56,123 nt of DNA from Bacteroidota bacterium (GCA_030830805.1 JAURMH010000122.1:1-56123); one strand, 5' to 3'. Shown: positions 37,232 through 46,043, counted from the stretch's first letter. Notes: generated by a model from the sequence alone, not told the origin. Made by a program: numbers and translations.

Positions 37232-37912
37232 ATGGGACTACTTTATTTTTTAATGATTGCATTATTAATCATGAGCTTAATTATAAGCTGGAGATTCAAA
37301 TCAAAATTTAAGCAATACTCAGAAGTAATGCTTTCGAATGGTTTAGCAGGAAAAGAAATTGCAGAAAAAATGTTGGCCGATCACGGAATTACGGATGTAA
37401 AAGTAATTTCGGTAGAAGGGCAATTAACCGACCATTATAATCCACAAGACAAAACAGTTAATTTGAGTCCCGATGTATACCACGGACGCTCTGTTGCTGC
37501 GGCAGCAGTTGCTGCTCACGAGTGTGGTCATGCGGTGCAGCATGCAACAGCTTATAGCTGGTTACAATTTCGTTCGGCAATGGTGCCGGCATTAACTGTT
37601 ACTTCTAAATATTTAACTTGGGTATTAATTGGAGGCGTGTTAATGTTAAATACATTTCCAGCATTATTAGGTATCGGTGTATTGATGTTTGCTTTAACTA
37701 CAATTTTTAGTTTTGTAACCTTACCCGTAGAATTTGATGCGAGCGATAGAGCAATTGCCTGGTTAACAAACAAAGGAATTACCATTCCGCAAGAAACCGA
37801 AACAGCTAAAAGCGCTTTAAAATGGGCTGCTAGCACCTATGTGGTTGCAGCACTTTCGTCTTTAGCTACTTTATTATATTATGCAAGCATGTTGCTTGGC
37901 AGACGCGATTAA
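37232..37912 (+). CDS. YugP-type membrane zinc metallopeptidase
   Basis: A 226-residue membrane protease. The N-terminal helix (MGLLYFLMIALLIMSLIISW) is followed by a soluble part with KMLADHGITDVKV-like sequence and YNPQDKTVNLSPDVYHGRS. The zinc site is His96-Glu97-x-x-His100 in AAHECGHAVQH, then two central helices, DASDRAIAWL, and a final helix. This is the DUF-type family of B. subtilis YugP. I use the ATG at 37232; the frame extends upstream only from a TTG. Confidence 0.92.
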   Translation: MGLLYFLMIALLIMSLIISWRFKSKFKQYSEVMLSNGLAGKEIAEKMLADHGITDVKVISVEGQLTDHYNPQDKTVNLSPDVYHGRSVAAAAVAAHECGHAVQHATAYSWLQFRSAMVPALTVTSKYLTWVLIGGVLMLNTFPALLGIGVLMFALTTIFSFVTLPVEFDASDRAIAWLTNKGITIPQETETAKSALKWAASTYVVAALSSLATLLYYASMLLGRRD

Positions 37913-37927
37913 TTTTATTCAAAATAT

Positions 37928-37962
37928 AAAAAAAGGAGCTTAATTTTTAAGCTCCTTTTTTT
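37928..37962. terminator. Bidirectional terminator between the YugP-type gene and apaG
   Basis: GGAGCTTAA (37935-37943) pairs perfectly with TTAAGCTCC (37947-37955), flanked by seven A on the left and seven T on the right. The symmetrical form would stop transcription from both convergent genes. Confidence 0.9.
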
Positions 37963-37964
37963 AT

Positions 37965-38351
37965 TTAATTCATTTTAAATGGGCAGAGTAAATCAAACTC
38001 TGGAATAGTTACATTAAATCGTTCTTGATCTACCATTCTTAAAAAAGTATAGGTTCCCCACATTTTTCCTATTTCTGTTTTCAAATTGCAACCCGAAATA
38101 TAATTATAAGATTGGCCTGGTTCTAAAACTGGTTGAATCCCTATAACACCATCTCCTTCTACTTCTCGTCGAGTACCATTAGAATCAAAAATATACCAAT
38201 GTCTGCTCAATAATTGAACAGTATAGGGTGTTAAATTTTCGATGGTAATTTTATAAGAAAACAAAAAAATGCCATTTGCTGGATTAGATTGCTCTGCTTG
38301 ATAGGCAGTTTGTACACTTACTTTTACGCCTTCAGTAATTTTTGTTTGCAT
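37965..38351 (-). CDS. apaG: ApaG domain protein
   Basis: A 128-residue protein with the ApaG beta-sandwich fold: VKVSVQTAYQAEQSNPANGI, FSYKITIENLTPYTVQLLSR, HWYIFDSNGTRREVEGDGVI, and a closing VTIPEFDL. These match the E. coli ApaG/Co2+-resistance family almost segment by segment. The function is not firmly established. It is likely monocistronic; 62 bases separate it from dusB upstream. Confidence 0.95.
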   Translation of the reverse strand: MQTKITEGVKVSVQTAYQAEQSNPANGIFLFSYKITIENLTPYTVQLLSRHWYIFDSNGTRREVEGDGVIGIQPVLEPGQSYNYISGCNLKTEIGKMWGTYTFLRMVDQERFNVTIPEFDLLCPFKMN

Positions 38352-38413
38352 TAAATTTGATTGCTGATTTTGTAAATATAAAATTTTGTTTTGTATACAA
38401 AAATAATTTTAGG

Positions 38414-39403
38414 TTAAGCGCCTTGTAATAAATTTGCTTCTAAAATTTCTTCTAAAATTTCTTCGAGTTCGCTTAGCATTGGACTATTAACCAACCTGCT
38501 ACGAAATTCGCGACTATTATCTAAGCCTCTGAAATAATTAGTATAGTGTCTTCGCATTTCGAATATGCCCGTTTTCTCTCCCTTCCATTCTATAGACTTG
38601 AGCAAATGCGTGCGACAGGTGGCCACGCGTTCTGCTAAGGTAGGTGGGGCTAAAATTTCGCCGGTTTGATAATAATGTTTGATTTCTCTAAATATCCATG
38701 GGTTACCAATAGCAGCTCGGCCAATCATTACACCATCCACTTCATATTCTTTCATCCAAAGCATTGCTTTTTCTGGCGAATCTATATCTCCGTTTCCAAA
38801 AATCGGAATCCGCATGCGTGGATTTTTCTTTACTTCTCTAATTAAGGTCCAGTCGGCTTGGCCTTTATACATTTGTGAGCGTGTTCGGCCGTGTATTGTT
38901 AAAGCCTGAATGCCCACATCTTGCAAGCGTTCGGCCACTTCAACTACATTTTTTGTGTCGTCGTCCCAACCTAATCTTGTTTTCACCGTTACGGGCAAAT
39001 GCGTTGCTTTCACAACCGCCTCGGTCATGCGAACCATTTTATCAATGTCTTGCAATAAGCTTGCGCCTGCGCCTCTACAAGCTACATTCTTAACTGGGCA
39101 ACCATAATTAATATCAATTAAATTTGGGTGGGCTTGCGTAGCTATTTCGGTAGCCTCGCGCATACTTTCAATATTACTCCCAAAAATTTGAATACCAATT
39201 GGACGCTCATATTCAAATATATCGAGCTTTTGCACGCTTTTAGCAGCGTCTCTGATTAATCCTTCCGACGAAATAAATTCGGTATACATCAAATCCACTC
39301 CGTTTTGTTTACAAACAAAACGAAAAGGCGGATCACTTACGTCTTCCATCGGCGCAAGCAATAAAGGCAATTCACCCAATTCGATATTTCCTATCTTTAC
39401 CAT
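38414..39403 (-). CDS. dusB: tRNA-dihydrouridine synthase
   Basis: A 329-residue FMN enzyme that reduces uridines in the tRNA D-loop. The TIM-barrel starts with LLLAPMEDVSDPPFRFVCKQ. The catalytic Cys is in DINYGCPVKNVACRGAGASL. Others are PVTVKTRLGWDD, a TIHGRTRSQMYKGQADW loop and DGVMIGRAAIGNPW. It belongs to the DusB group by length and motifs. Confidence 0.95.
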   Translation of the reverse strand: MVKIGNIELGELPLLLAPMEDVSDPPFRFVCKQNGVDLMYTEFISSEGLIRDAAKSVQKLDIFEYERPIGIQIFGSNIESMREATEIATQAHPNLIDINYGCPVKNVACRGAGASLLQDIDKMVRMTEAVVKATHLPVTVKTRLGWDDDTKNVVEVAERLQDVGIQALTIHGRTRSQMYKGQADWTLIREVKKNPRMRIPIFGNGDIDSPEKAMLWMKEYEVDGVMIGRAAIGNPWIFREIKHYYQTGEILAPPTLAERVATCRTHLLKSIEWKGEKTGIFEMRRHYTNYFRGLDNSREFRSRLVNSPMLSELEEILEEILEANLLQGA

Positions 39404-39443
39404 CTATTTACAAAAGTACAAATTAAACAAAAGCGATTTGATA

Positions 39444-40337
39444 ATGCGCCAAGAAAAATCTGTTAGTTACCGATTTGCCATGCTCTTAGTCTTGATGATT
39501 GCTGGCGCAATGTTGGGATATATTATTGCGCTAACAAGTATTCCGCTTGTATTTCAAATTCCATTTTCGGCATTAATGCAAGTGTTGAACATGGACAGTG
39601 GGCTCGATATTACCCCTGCAGTTTTAAAATATGTACAATTAATTCTTGCCACTTTTGTTTTTATTGTGCCTGCAAATGCTTATTCCCGTTTATTTTCAGA
39701 CAATACTGTTGCTTTTTTTGAATTTAAAAAACCAAGTGTTGTGTATATATTTTTTGCTGCATTATTGTGGCTATTTACTTTACCCATCATTTCTTTTTTA
39801 GCCGATTTAAATAATAAAATAGCCTTTCCTACTTCTTTTGCTGGTCTAGAAAATAGTTTTCGCCTTGCCGAAACGCGGGCAGAAAATGCTACCCGGTTTT
39901 TATTGAATATAAATAGCCTTTCGGGCTTAATGGTTAATTTATTGGTGATTGCCGTTGTTGCGGCTCTAGCCGAGGAGTTGATATTTAGAGGGATTATTCA
40001 AAAACTATTGTTAGAACAAAGCAAGAATATTCATTTGGCCATATGGTTAACCGCATTGGTGTTCAGTCTTTTTCACTTACAATTTTTTGCCATCATTCCT
40101 AGAATTGTACTTGGTGCTGCATTGGGTTATACTTTTTATTGGAGCAGATCTATTTTGGTACCTATTTTCTTTCATTTTATCAATAATGCCAGTATTGTGC
40201 TGGCGAGTTATTTATACCATCAAAAGATGATTACAACCGATCCTAACGAAATAACTTTTTTTTCAAATTCGGTTTTATTTGTAGCTTTTATTTGTAGCAT
40301 TGCAATTATATATTTTTGGATTAAACGAGCAAAATAA
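39444..40337 (+). CDS. CPBP family intramembrane metalloprotease
   Basis: A 297-residue CAAX-protease/bacteriocin-processing family membrane protein with about eight helices. Motif 1 is EELIFRGIIQK (Glu-Glu and Arg), motif 2 is FSLFHLQFF, and motif 3 is VPIFFHFINNASIV. These carry the metal-binding histidines and Asn. The substrate is unknown. It heads a plus-strand group with a DUF2007 gene, cdsA and psd. The ATG at 39444 is preferred over a TTG two codons earlier. Confidence 0.93.
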   Translation: MRQEKSVSYRFAMLLVLMIAGAMLGYIIALTSIPLVFQIPFSALMQVLNMDSGLDITPAVLKYVQLILATFVFIVPANAYSRLFSDNTVAFFEFKKPSVVYIFFAALLWLFTLPIISFLADLNNKIAFPTSFAGLENSFRLAETRAENATRFLLNINSLSGLMVNLLVIAVVAALAEELIFRGIIQKLLLEQSKNIHLAIWLTALVFSLFHLQFFAIIPRIVLGAALGYTFYWSRSILVPIFFHFINNASIVLASYLYHQKMITTDPNEITFFSNSVLFVAFICSIAIIYFWIKRAK

Positions 40338-40338
40338 C

Positions 40339-40545
40339 ATGGAAAAAGATTGGGTAAAAGTTTACGAATCGACCAATTCTTTTGCAGCAGAATTAGTACA
40401 CACAGTTTTAAATGACCATGCTTTTAATCCAGTATTAATAAATAAAAAAGATTCTTCTTATTTAAATTTTGGCAGCAACGAAATTTTTGTGCATCAAGAT
40501 TTTTATAATGAATCTATTCAGCTTATCAATGAAAATAAATTATGA
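40339..40545 (+). CDS. DUF2007 domain protein (putative signal transducer)
   Basis: A 68-residue protein beginning MEKDWVKVYESTNSFAAELV. It has the DUF2007 pattern of a small ferredoxin-like fold, with a middle segment NPVLINKKDSS and an end EIFVHQDFYNESIQLI. The start lies one base after the protease stop. Its TGA stop overlaps the cdsA start (ATGA), so translation is coupled to cdsA. Confidence 0.85.
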   Translation: MEKDWVKVYESTNSFAAELVHTVLNDHAFNPVLINKKDSSYLNFGSNEIFVHQDFYNESIQLINENKL

Positions 40546-41351
40546 ATAACTTTGTAACACGCGTAATTACTGCAACAATCTTTGGAGCGCTATGCCTTGC
40601 TGGCATTTACTTTAACGGGGCCATTCATTTATTGTTTTTACTCTTCAGTATTTTAGCATTAAAAGAATTTTACGGATTAATTTTTGTCGATAAAAAACCA
40701 AACAGTATTGCATTGGCTTATATCACTGGTATTGGATTTTTTATTTTAAACACTTTGGTTTTGTATGCTTCTTTACCTTTAAAATATTTATCATTAGCCA
40801 TTGTTCCGCTCTTGCTTTTATTTATCAACGAACTATATCAATTAGAAGAATTTCCTTTTAGCACCCTTGCCAAAAAAATACTCGGCATTGTGTATGTAAT
40901 TGCTCCCTTTTCGCTGTTTTGTGCATTAGGTTATTTAACTAACAACGGCTATCATTACGAATTTCCATTAGGATTTATCTTGTTTTGATGGGCAAGCGAT
41001 TCGGGAGGTTATTTATTAGGCATCACTATAGGTAAACATCGATTGTTTGAAAGGGTATCTCCTAAAAAATCATGGGAAGGTTTAGCCGGAAGTATTTTAC
41101 TTAGTTTAACCACTGCGTATTTTTTCGCAAGATTTTTTCCGCAAACACCAGCCAATGTCTGGTACACAATGGCGATTTTGGTCGTTATTTTTGGCACATT
41201 GGGCGATTTAGTAGAATCTTTATTTAAAAGAAGCATCAACATTAAAGACTCTGGCAGTATTTTACCTGGCCATGGAGGCGTTTTAGACCGATTTGATGGC
41301 CTTTTTATAGCAGCTCCAATAGTTTATACCTATTTATTGCTTTTTTTATAA
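40542..41351 (+). pseudogene. cdsA: Phosphatidate cytidylyltransferase interrupted by one in-frame TGA
   Basis: The frame codes for a typical CdsA of 269 positions. It makes CDP-diacylglycerol, the precursor of all phospholipids, at the inner membrane. Eight helices are visible and the signature SPKKSWEGLAGSILL lies near residue 173, with DSGSILPGHGGVLDRFDGLF at the end. Codon 149 (40986-40988) is TGA. The frame then resumes without any shift at WASDSGGYLLG, the conserved Asp region, so only a single base is in question. Because CdsA is normally essential, a sequencing or assembly error is the simplest explanation; a true mutation, readthrough, or two separate chains are alternatives. Confidence 0.85.
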
Positions 41352-41379
41352 ATTCGCGCATATTATTTAAATCAACAAC

Positions 41380-42039
41380 ATGACTATTCATAGAGAAGGA
41401 ATCGCTTCCATTATTTTAGCAATTGTATTTGGCATTATAGTGAATGCCGCAACCTATTACTTTACGCCTAATACCGAATGGGTTAAAATACTAGGCTATG
41501 TATTGTCGGGTTTGGTATTGCTTATTATTTTGCAGTTTTTTCGTTTGCCTATCTTTCCTATTCAACAAAATGATGCCATTGTATTGTGTCCAGCAGACGG
41601 GAAGGTAGTGGTTATTGAAGAAGTATACGAAGCAGAATACTTTAAAGACCAAAGAATTCAGGTTTCCGTTTTTATGTCTCCAATTAATGTGCACGTCAAT
41701 AGAAATCCTATTAATGGAATTGTAAAATATGCGAAATACCATGCTGGATTATATTTGGTAGCCTGGCACCCCAAATCTTCTACCGAAAATGAAAGAACAA
41801 CCATCGTTTACGAACATGCCAATAAAACGCAAATATTGATGCGTCAAATTGCTGGTGCATTAGCTAGAAGAATATGCTATTATGTAAAAACAGACGATGT
41901 GGTTAGCCAAGGAAGTGAAATGGGCTTCATTAAATTTGGTTCTAGGGTAGATTTATTCTTTCCATTGGGCACCAAAATCAATGTTTCCTTGAACCAAGTG
42001 GTTAAAGGTGGCATTACACAAATTGCAGAAATTGCATAA
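41380..42039 (+). CDS. psd: Phosphatidylserine decarboxylase proenzyme
   Basis: A 219-residue short-type Psd that makes phosphatidylethanolamine. Two N-terminal helices span about residues 8-50. Others are VLCPADGKVVVIEEVYEAEY, SVFMSPINVHVNRNPINGIV (with the family His), and the self-cleavage site FGSRVDLFFP, where Gly187-Ser188 is cut to form the pyruvoyl group. It follows cdsA by 28 bases. The intervening pathway gene, phosphatidylserine synthase, is not in this window. Confidence 0.95.
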   Translation: MTIHREGIASIILAIVFGIIVNAATYYFTPNTEWVKILGYVLSGLVLLIILQFFRLPIFPIQQNDAIVLCPADGKVVVIEEVYEAEYFKDQRIQVSVFMSPINVHVNRNPINGIVKYAKYHAGLYLVAWHPKSSTENERTTIVYEHANKTQILMRQIAGALARRICYYVKTDDVVSQGSEMGFIKFGSRVDLFFPLGTKINVSLNQVVKGGITQIAEIA

Positions 42040-42106
42040 TTGTTACAATTGAAATATATAGAATTCCGTATATTAGCGTTATAAATTAAATTTAAACCCC
42101 TTAATT

Positions 42107-42289
42107 ATGAAAAAGATAGCATTAATGTTAGCCCTAGTGGCAGCAACTTCAATGGTTGCATTAGCAAATGGTGATGGTAAAAAAGTTTCAAAAGATGAAG
42201 CAAAAAAATCTTGCTGCTCAAAAGAAGGTGCAATGAAAAAAGTTTGTACTGATAAAGCTAAAACAACTAGCCCAGCTCCAAAAAACTAA
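42107..42289 (+). CDS. Small secreted Lys/Cys protein
   Basis: A 60-residue protein I cannot identify. A clear signal peptide (MKKIALMLALVAATSMVALA) leads to a mature chain of about 40 residues, rich in Lys and Ala, with three cysteines (SCCSKEG and KVCTDK) and a Ser/Pro tail. The cysteine pair followed by a third Cys could bind metal or form disulfides in the periplasm. It has its own terminator and sits in a gap of its own after psd, so it looks like a real, separately expressed gene. Confidence 0.75.
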   Translation: MKKIALMLALVAATSMVALANGDGKKVSKDEAKKSCCSKEGAMKKVCTDKAKTTSPAPKN

Positions 42290-42309
42290 TTTGTTTTTTA
42301 TTAAGCAAT

Positions 42310-42343
42310 AAAAAAGGCGGTCAAATTTTGATCGCCTTTTTTA
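42310..42343 (+). terminator. Intrinsic terminator after the small secreted protein gene
   Basis: GGCGGTCAA (42316-42324) pairs with TTGATCGCC (42328-42336) with one G-T pair that is a wobble only in plus-strand RNA. It is flanked by A and T runs. The orientation thus fits the 60-residue gene that ends at 42289. Confidence 0.85.
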
Positions 42344-42390
42344 TTTTCGTAAAAAATTTATTATTAGACAGTGATTTTTCTTATTACTTC

Positions 42391-43494
42391 TTATTGAATC
42401 ACTGCACGGCCAGGGTGTATAAAGCTTGCACCGTTTTTGTATACAATAGCTGCAATGGCAAAATTTATTTTTTCTTTAAGTTTTAAGTACTCGTTATATT
42501 CCATCATCTCTAAAAAATAAACCACCATAATGTTCATCGAAAACTCTCCAAACTCTTCAAAAATTGCGATGCTTTCTTCGTTATAATTGGTATTGTTTTT
42601 TAATAGGGCATTAATTTCTTCGATAATGTTTTTTAAACTAGATGGAGGTGTTTCATAATTTAAACCGATAGAGAATTTAACTCTTCTAGCATTTCTAAGG
42701 GTTAAATTTTCCAATGCACCATCGATCATTTTTTTATTAGGTACGGTAATAATGCTCTGATTAATACTTCTGATTTGGGTGCTTCTGAATCCTACTTTTT
42801 CGATATTACCTTCTATACCATCTATCTTTACCAAATCGCCTACTACAAAGGGTTTGTCGATAAATATGGTAAAGGATCCGAACAGGTTTTCGAGGCTATC
42901 TTTAGCCGCTAAAGCCACCGCAATACCACCAATTCCTAAACCCGTAATGAGCGTAAGTACATTGATTCTAAAAACCAAACCCAACATTACAAAAACCGCA
43001 ATAATATAAGTAACAATTTTTACTAACTCTTTGACGAAAGGGACTAGCTGATCGTTGGATTTAGATTCGGTTAAAGAAGCTCTATAAGAAAAAACCAATG
43101 CTACAAAGTCAATGATTCTTAAAAATGTCCAAGTAATTGAAAATAATAATAAAAACAAATAAACTTTATCAATTACATCAAAATAAGTAAGCGTGCTTTG
43201 TTTTCTTTTGAAAATAATTTCCTCAAATGGATAGCTTAGTTGACTAATGGCCCAGTACACAATAGATACTGAAATTAGTAGTTCTAGGGGTTTCACCAAT
43301 AGCTCAACAAATTTTTCGCCATTTACATCGGCTGCAAATTTTTTGAAAAACTTGAATAAAAAACGACTTATAGTTCTGGAAAAAAATCTAAAAAAAATAA
43401 GACCTAAAAGAATGATTCCAATAAACCACGCATATTGTAAGGCGGTGTTTCCAAAATAATGTTGATGGCTAATTTTTAAAAATTCGTTGATCAT
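42391..43494 (-). CDS. MscS family mechanosensitive ion channel
   Basis: A 367-residue small-conductance mechanosensitive channel. Four to five helices occupy residues 15-215. The pore helix is in LITGLGIGGIAVALAAKDSL, followed by ENLFGSFTIFIDKPFVVGDL. The cytoplasmic beta domain has KIDGIEGNIEKVGFRSTQIR and ITVPNKKMIDGALENLTLRN. It would release solutes on osmotic downshift. The start codon overlaps the TGA stop of the dehydrogenase gene (ATGA), so the two are translationally coupled. Confidence 0.95.
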   Translation of the reverse strand: MINEFLKISHQHYFGNTALQYAWFIGIILLGLIFFRFFSRTISRFLFKFFKKFAADVNGEKFVELLVKPLELLISVSIVYWAISQLSYPFEEIIFKRKQSTLTYFDVIDKVYLFLLLFSITWTFLRIIDFVALVFSYRASLTESKSNDQLVPFVKELVKIVTYIIAVFVMLGLVFRINVLTLITGLGIGGIAVALAAKDSLENLFGSFTIFIDKPFVVGDLVKIDGIEGNIEKVGFRSTQIRSINQSIITVPNKKMIDGALENLTLRNARRVKFSIGLNYETPPSSLKNIIEEINALLKNNTNYNEESIAIFEEFGEFSMNIMVVYFLEMMEYNEYLKLKEKINFAIAAIVYKNGASFIHPGRAVIQ

Positions 43495-44717
43495 ACCAAT
43501 TGTTTTAATGCAATTTCAAATGAAGTTTTTGCGATGCCCTTTTTGGCATTATTATTATCGTAAGTTTTTTGGATTGCTTTTTTAATTATTGCAGAAGTAT
43601 CATTAAAAATAGCTTCGTCGGTCATGGAAACGCCGGGCTGCATGAGGTATGCGAAGACTCTCGCCATTCCACAATTAGCAATAAAATCTGGAATAATACT
43701 TAAATGATCATCTGCAAAATCGCTTATCGGTCCAAAAAATATTTCTTGATCTGCAAATGGCACATTCGCACCACATGCAATTAGCGATAAACCACTGCCA
43801 ATCATTTTTTCTACTTGATCTTTGGTAACCAATCTTGAGGCTGCCGCCGGAACAAAAATATCTGCCGAAGTTTGCCATATGCTTTCGTTAATTTCTGCAA
43901 ATGGTATTAATTTTTCTGCTACTAAAGTATTTTGTGTGCGATCGTTAAATAATTTAGTCATTTCTTCCATGCTAAATCCTTGTTCATTAATTAAACCACC
44001 TACGCGATCTATAATGCCCACAACCTTTGCGCCCATCTGTGTTAAATAAAAAGCTGAAGCTGCACCCACATTGCCAAAACCTTGAACAATGGCCTTCTTG
44101 CCCTTTAAATCGCCACCGTAAATGCTATAATAATGCGCAATAGAAACGGCAACGCCATATCCAGTAATCATGTCGGCAACTACATATTTCTTGCTTAAAT
44201 CTGGCGAAAAGTTTTTGTCTTCAATTACTTTAGCCACGCCGTATCTTAATTGTCCTATTTGTTTAATCTTATCGTTTTCTCTGGATTTAAAATGTCCATT
44301 AATAACGCCTTCTTGAGGATGCCACAATCCGCAAGCTTCCGTCATCGGAATTACTTCGTGAATTTCGTCTACATTTAAATCGCCGCCCGTTCCATAATAA
44401 TTTTTTAATAATGGAATTACCGCTTGGTACCATCTTGCTAAAACTTCTTTTTTGCGTGGATCTGCAGGATCAAAATTAATTCCCGATTTAGCACCCCCAA
44501 TAGCTGGACCAGAAACGGTAAATTTTACTTCCATTGTTTTGGCTAAAGATTCTACTTCACGTTTGTCTAACCCTTTGCGCATGCGTGTTCCGCCGCCTGC
44601 TGCACCACCTCTTAAAGAATTAATTACCACCCAACCTTCGGCATCGGTTAAGGTGTCTTTCCATTCAAACACAACTTCTGGTCTTTTTTCTTCGTATTTC
44701 TTTAGTAAATCTTTCAT
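43491..44717 (-). CDS. Glu/Leu/Phe/Val family amino acid dehydrogenase
   Basis: A 408-residue NAD(P)-dependent oxidative deaminase, probably glutamate or leucine dehydrogenase-like. The N-terminal domain has GGAAGGGTRMRKGLDKREVE and the catalytic region MEVKFTVSGPAIGGAKSGIN (Lys65 and Lys77). The Rossmann domain starts KAIVQGFGNVGAASAFYLTQ. It differs from the hexameric GdhA type in length and in the GGGTR segment. It is one of only two genes here with a TGA stop, used in an ATGA overlap with the MscS gene. Confidence 0.92.
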   Translation of the reverse strand: MKDLLKKYEEKRPEVVFEWKDTLTDAEGWVVINSLRGGAAGGGTRMRKGLDKREVESLAKTMEVKFTVSGPAIGGAKSGINFDPADPRKKEVLARWYQAVIPLLKNYYGTGGDLNVDEIHEVIPMTEACGLWHPQEGVINGHFKSRENDKIKQIGQLRYGVAKVIEDKNFSPDLSKKYVVADMITGYGVAVSIAHYYSIYGGDLKGKKAIVQGFGNVGAASAFYLTQMGAKVVGIIDRVGGLINEQGFSMEEMTKLFNDRTQNTLVAEKLIPFAEINESIWQTSADIFVPAAASRLVTKDQVEKMIGSGLSLIACGANVPFADQEIFFGPISDFADDHLSIIPDFIANCGMARVFAYLMQPGVSMTDEAIFNDTSAIIKKAIQKTYDNNNAKKGIAKTSFEIALKQLV

Positions 44718-44846
44718 GTTTTTAGATTGGTATTGTTGCCGATTGATTCAGCAAAAATTGATAAAAAATGGCGCATCAACAAATTAAATTGTGATTGCTT
44801 GAGCGTAGGTGTTTACATAAACTCACAGCCTTCGGCCTAAAATAAA

Positions 44847-44873
44847 AAAACCCCGCTATTGCGAGGTTTTAAA
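44847..44873 (-). terminator. Intrinsic terminator after rplS
   Basis: On the minus strand, AAAACCTCGC and GCGGGGTTTT pair around an AATA loop, with a single T-G wobble, and a T run follows. In plus-strand RNA the wobble would be a C-A mismatch, so the element is oriented for rplS. The rest of the 44718-44888 gap, which must hold the dehydrogenase promoter, shows no clear signal. Confidence 0.85.
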
Positions 44874-44888
44874 ATATGTTGTAAAGGA

Positions 44889-45239
44889 TTAATAACTTCC
44901 TCTTTTTTCTTTGATTCTAGCTTTTTTACCAGTTAATCCACGTAAGTAGAATAATTTAGCTCTTCTAACGGCACCTCTAGAATTCACTTCTAATTTATCG
45001 ATGTTAGGAGAGTTTACTGGGAAAATACGTTCTACACCAATAGAATTAGATACTTTACGTACAGTGAATGTTTCGTTAGCACCAACTCCATTGCGTTGAA
45101 TAACAACGCCTTGGTATTGCTGAATACGCTCTTTAGCGCCTTCTTTAATTTTATAGTGAACAGTTACCGTATCGCCAGGGTTGAAAGTTGGCAATGCATT
45201 TTTTGGTGTTTGTTCGTTAACAAATTTTACTAAGTCCAT
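44889..45239 (-). CDS. rplS: Large ribosomal subunit protein bL19
   Basis: A 116-residue ribosomal protein. Visible segments are [60 protein letters not shown], and [18 protein letters not shown]. The length is normal. It is the last gene of the ffh-rpsP-rimM-trmD-rplS group but stands 125 bases from trmD, with a hairpin and a possible own promoter in the gap. Confidence 0.98.
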   Translation of the reverse strand: MDLVKFVNEQTPKNALPTFNPGDTVTVHYKIKEGAKERIQQYQGVVIQRNGVGANETFTVRKVSNSIGVERIFPVNSPNIDKLEVNSRGAVRRAKLFYLRGLTGKKARIKEKRGSY

Positions 45240-45249
45240 GGTTTAAAGC

Positions 45250-45294
45250 CTTTAAAAACGATTTTTAACCCGTAAAAATCGGATTGCAAGTATA
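45250..45294 (-). promoter_or_regulatory. rplS 5' hairpin and candidate promoter
   Basis: On the minus strand TATACTTG (45287-45294, one mismatch to TAnnTTTG) is followed by a perfect 9-bp inverted repeat: CGATTTTTA and TAAAAATCG with a five-base loop (45259-45281 in plus coordinates). A T run follows, then a second short inverted repeat, TTTAAAGgCTTTAAA, just before the ATG. This could be a ribosomal-protein leader, a weak terminator of the trmD transcript, or both. The stem is AT-rich, so stability is modest. Confidence 0.4.
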
Positions 45295-45364
45295 GGGAAA
45301 TTTTATCAACAAAAAAATAAAATTTAAACTTTTGTGCCTTTAAGAGCAGTTTTTTTGTTAATAA

Positions 45365-46039
45365 CTACGAGAGTAAGTCGGGTCGCCGCGCTTTTGTATG
45401 AGCCAAAGCTTGCTCAAAACGCCATTTTTCGACTTCGGGTGTGTTTCCGCTCAATAAAATATCGGGCACCTTGTGACCTCTAAAATCGGCAGGGCGAGTA
45501 TATACCGGCGGGCTTAACAAATCATCTTGAAAAGAATCAGATAGCGCAGAAGATTCGTCACTCAACACACCAGGAATTAATCGCACTATGCTATCTACCA
45601 GCACTGCTGCTGCTAGTTCTCCACCACTGAGCACATAATCGCCTATAGAGATCTCTTTGGTCACATAGAGCTCCCTAATGCGTTGGTCGATGCCCTTGTA
45701 ATGGCCACACAACAGTAATAAATTTCCTTTTAAAGATAATTCGTTGGCGGTTTGTTGTTTGAGGGTTTCGCCATCGGGGGTTAAATAAATGACTTCGTCG
45801 TAAGTAATTTCTTTTTGCAAATGTTCAATGCAATTGGCAAAAGGCTCAATAGACATCACCATTCCAGCGCCACCACCGTATTGATAATCATCTACATTTT
45901 TATGTTTATCCTTACTATAATCTCGTAAATTATGCACACGAATATTCACCAAACTCTTTGTTTGTGCACGTTGCATAATAGAATGCGCAAAGGGGCTTTC
46001 CAACAATGCCGGAAGTACAGTGATGATATCTATGTTCAT
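45365..46039 (-). CDS. trmD: tRNA (guanine-N1)-methyltransferase
   Basis: A 224-residue SPOUT enzyme that methylates G37 of tRNAs. Signatures are [39 protein letters not shown], and the knot region [20 protein letters not shown], with [20 protein letters not shown] near the end. The length is normal. It lies 4 bases after rimM and uses a TAG stop. Confidence 0.98.
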   Translation of the reverse strand: MNIDIITVLPALLESPFAHSIMQRAQTKSLVNIRVHNLRDYSKDKHKNVDDYQYGGGAGMVMSIEPFANCIEHLQKEITYDEVIYLTPDGETLKQQTANELSLKGNLLLLCGHYKGIDQRIRELYVTKEISIGDYVLSGGELAAAVLVDSIVRLIPGVLSDESSALSDSFQDDLLSPPVYTRPADFRGHKVPDILLSGNTPEVEKWRFEQALAHTKARRPDLLS

Positions 46040-46043
46040 AATG

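Noticed and set aside
40986-40988. Reassignment of TGA to a sense codon (genetic code 4 or 25), to explain the interrupted cdsA frame
   Set aside because: TGA is the natural stop of the DUF2007 gene (40543-40545) and of the amino acid dehydrogenase (43491-43493), and no other gene here needs TGA to be read through.
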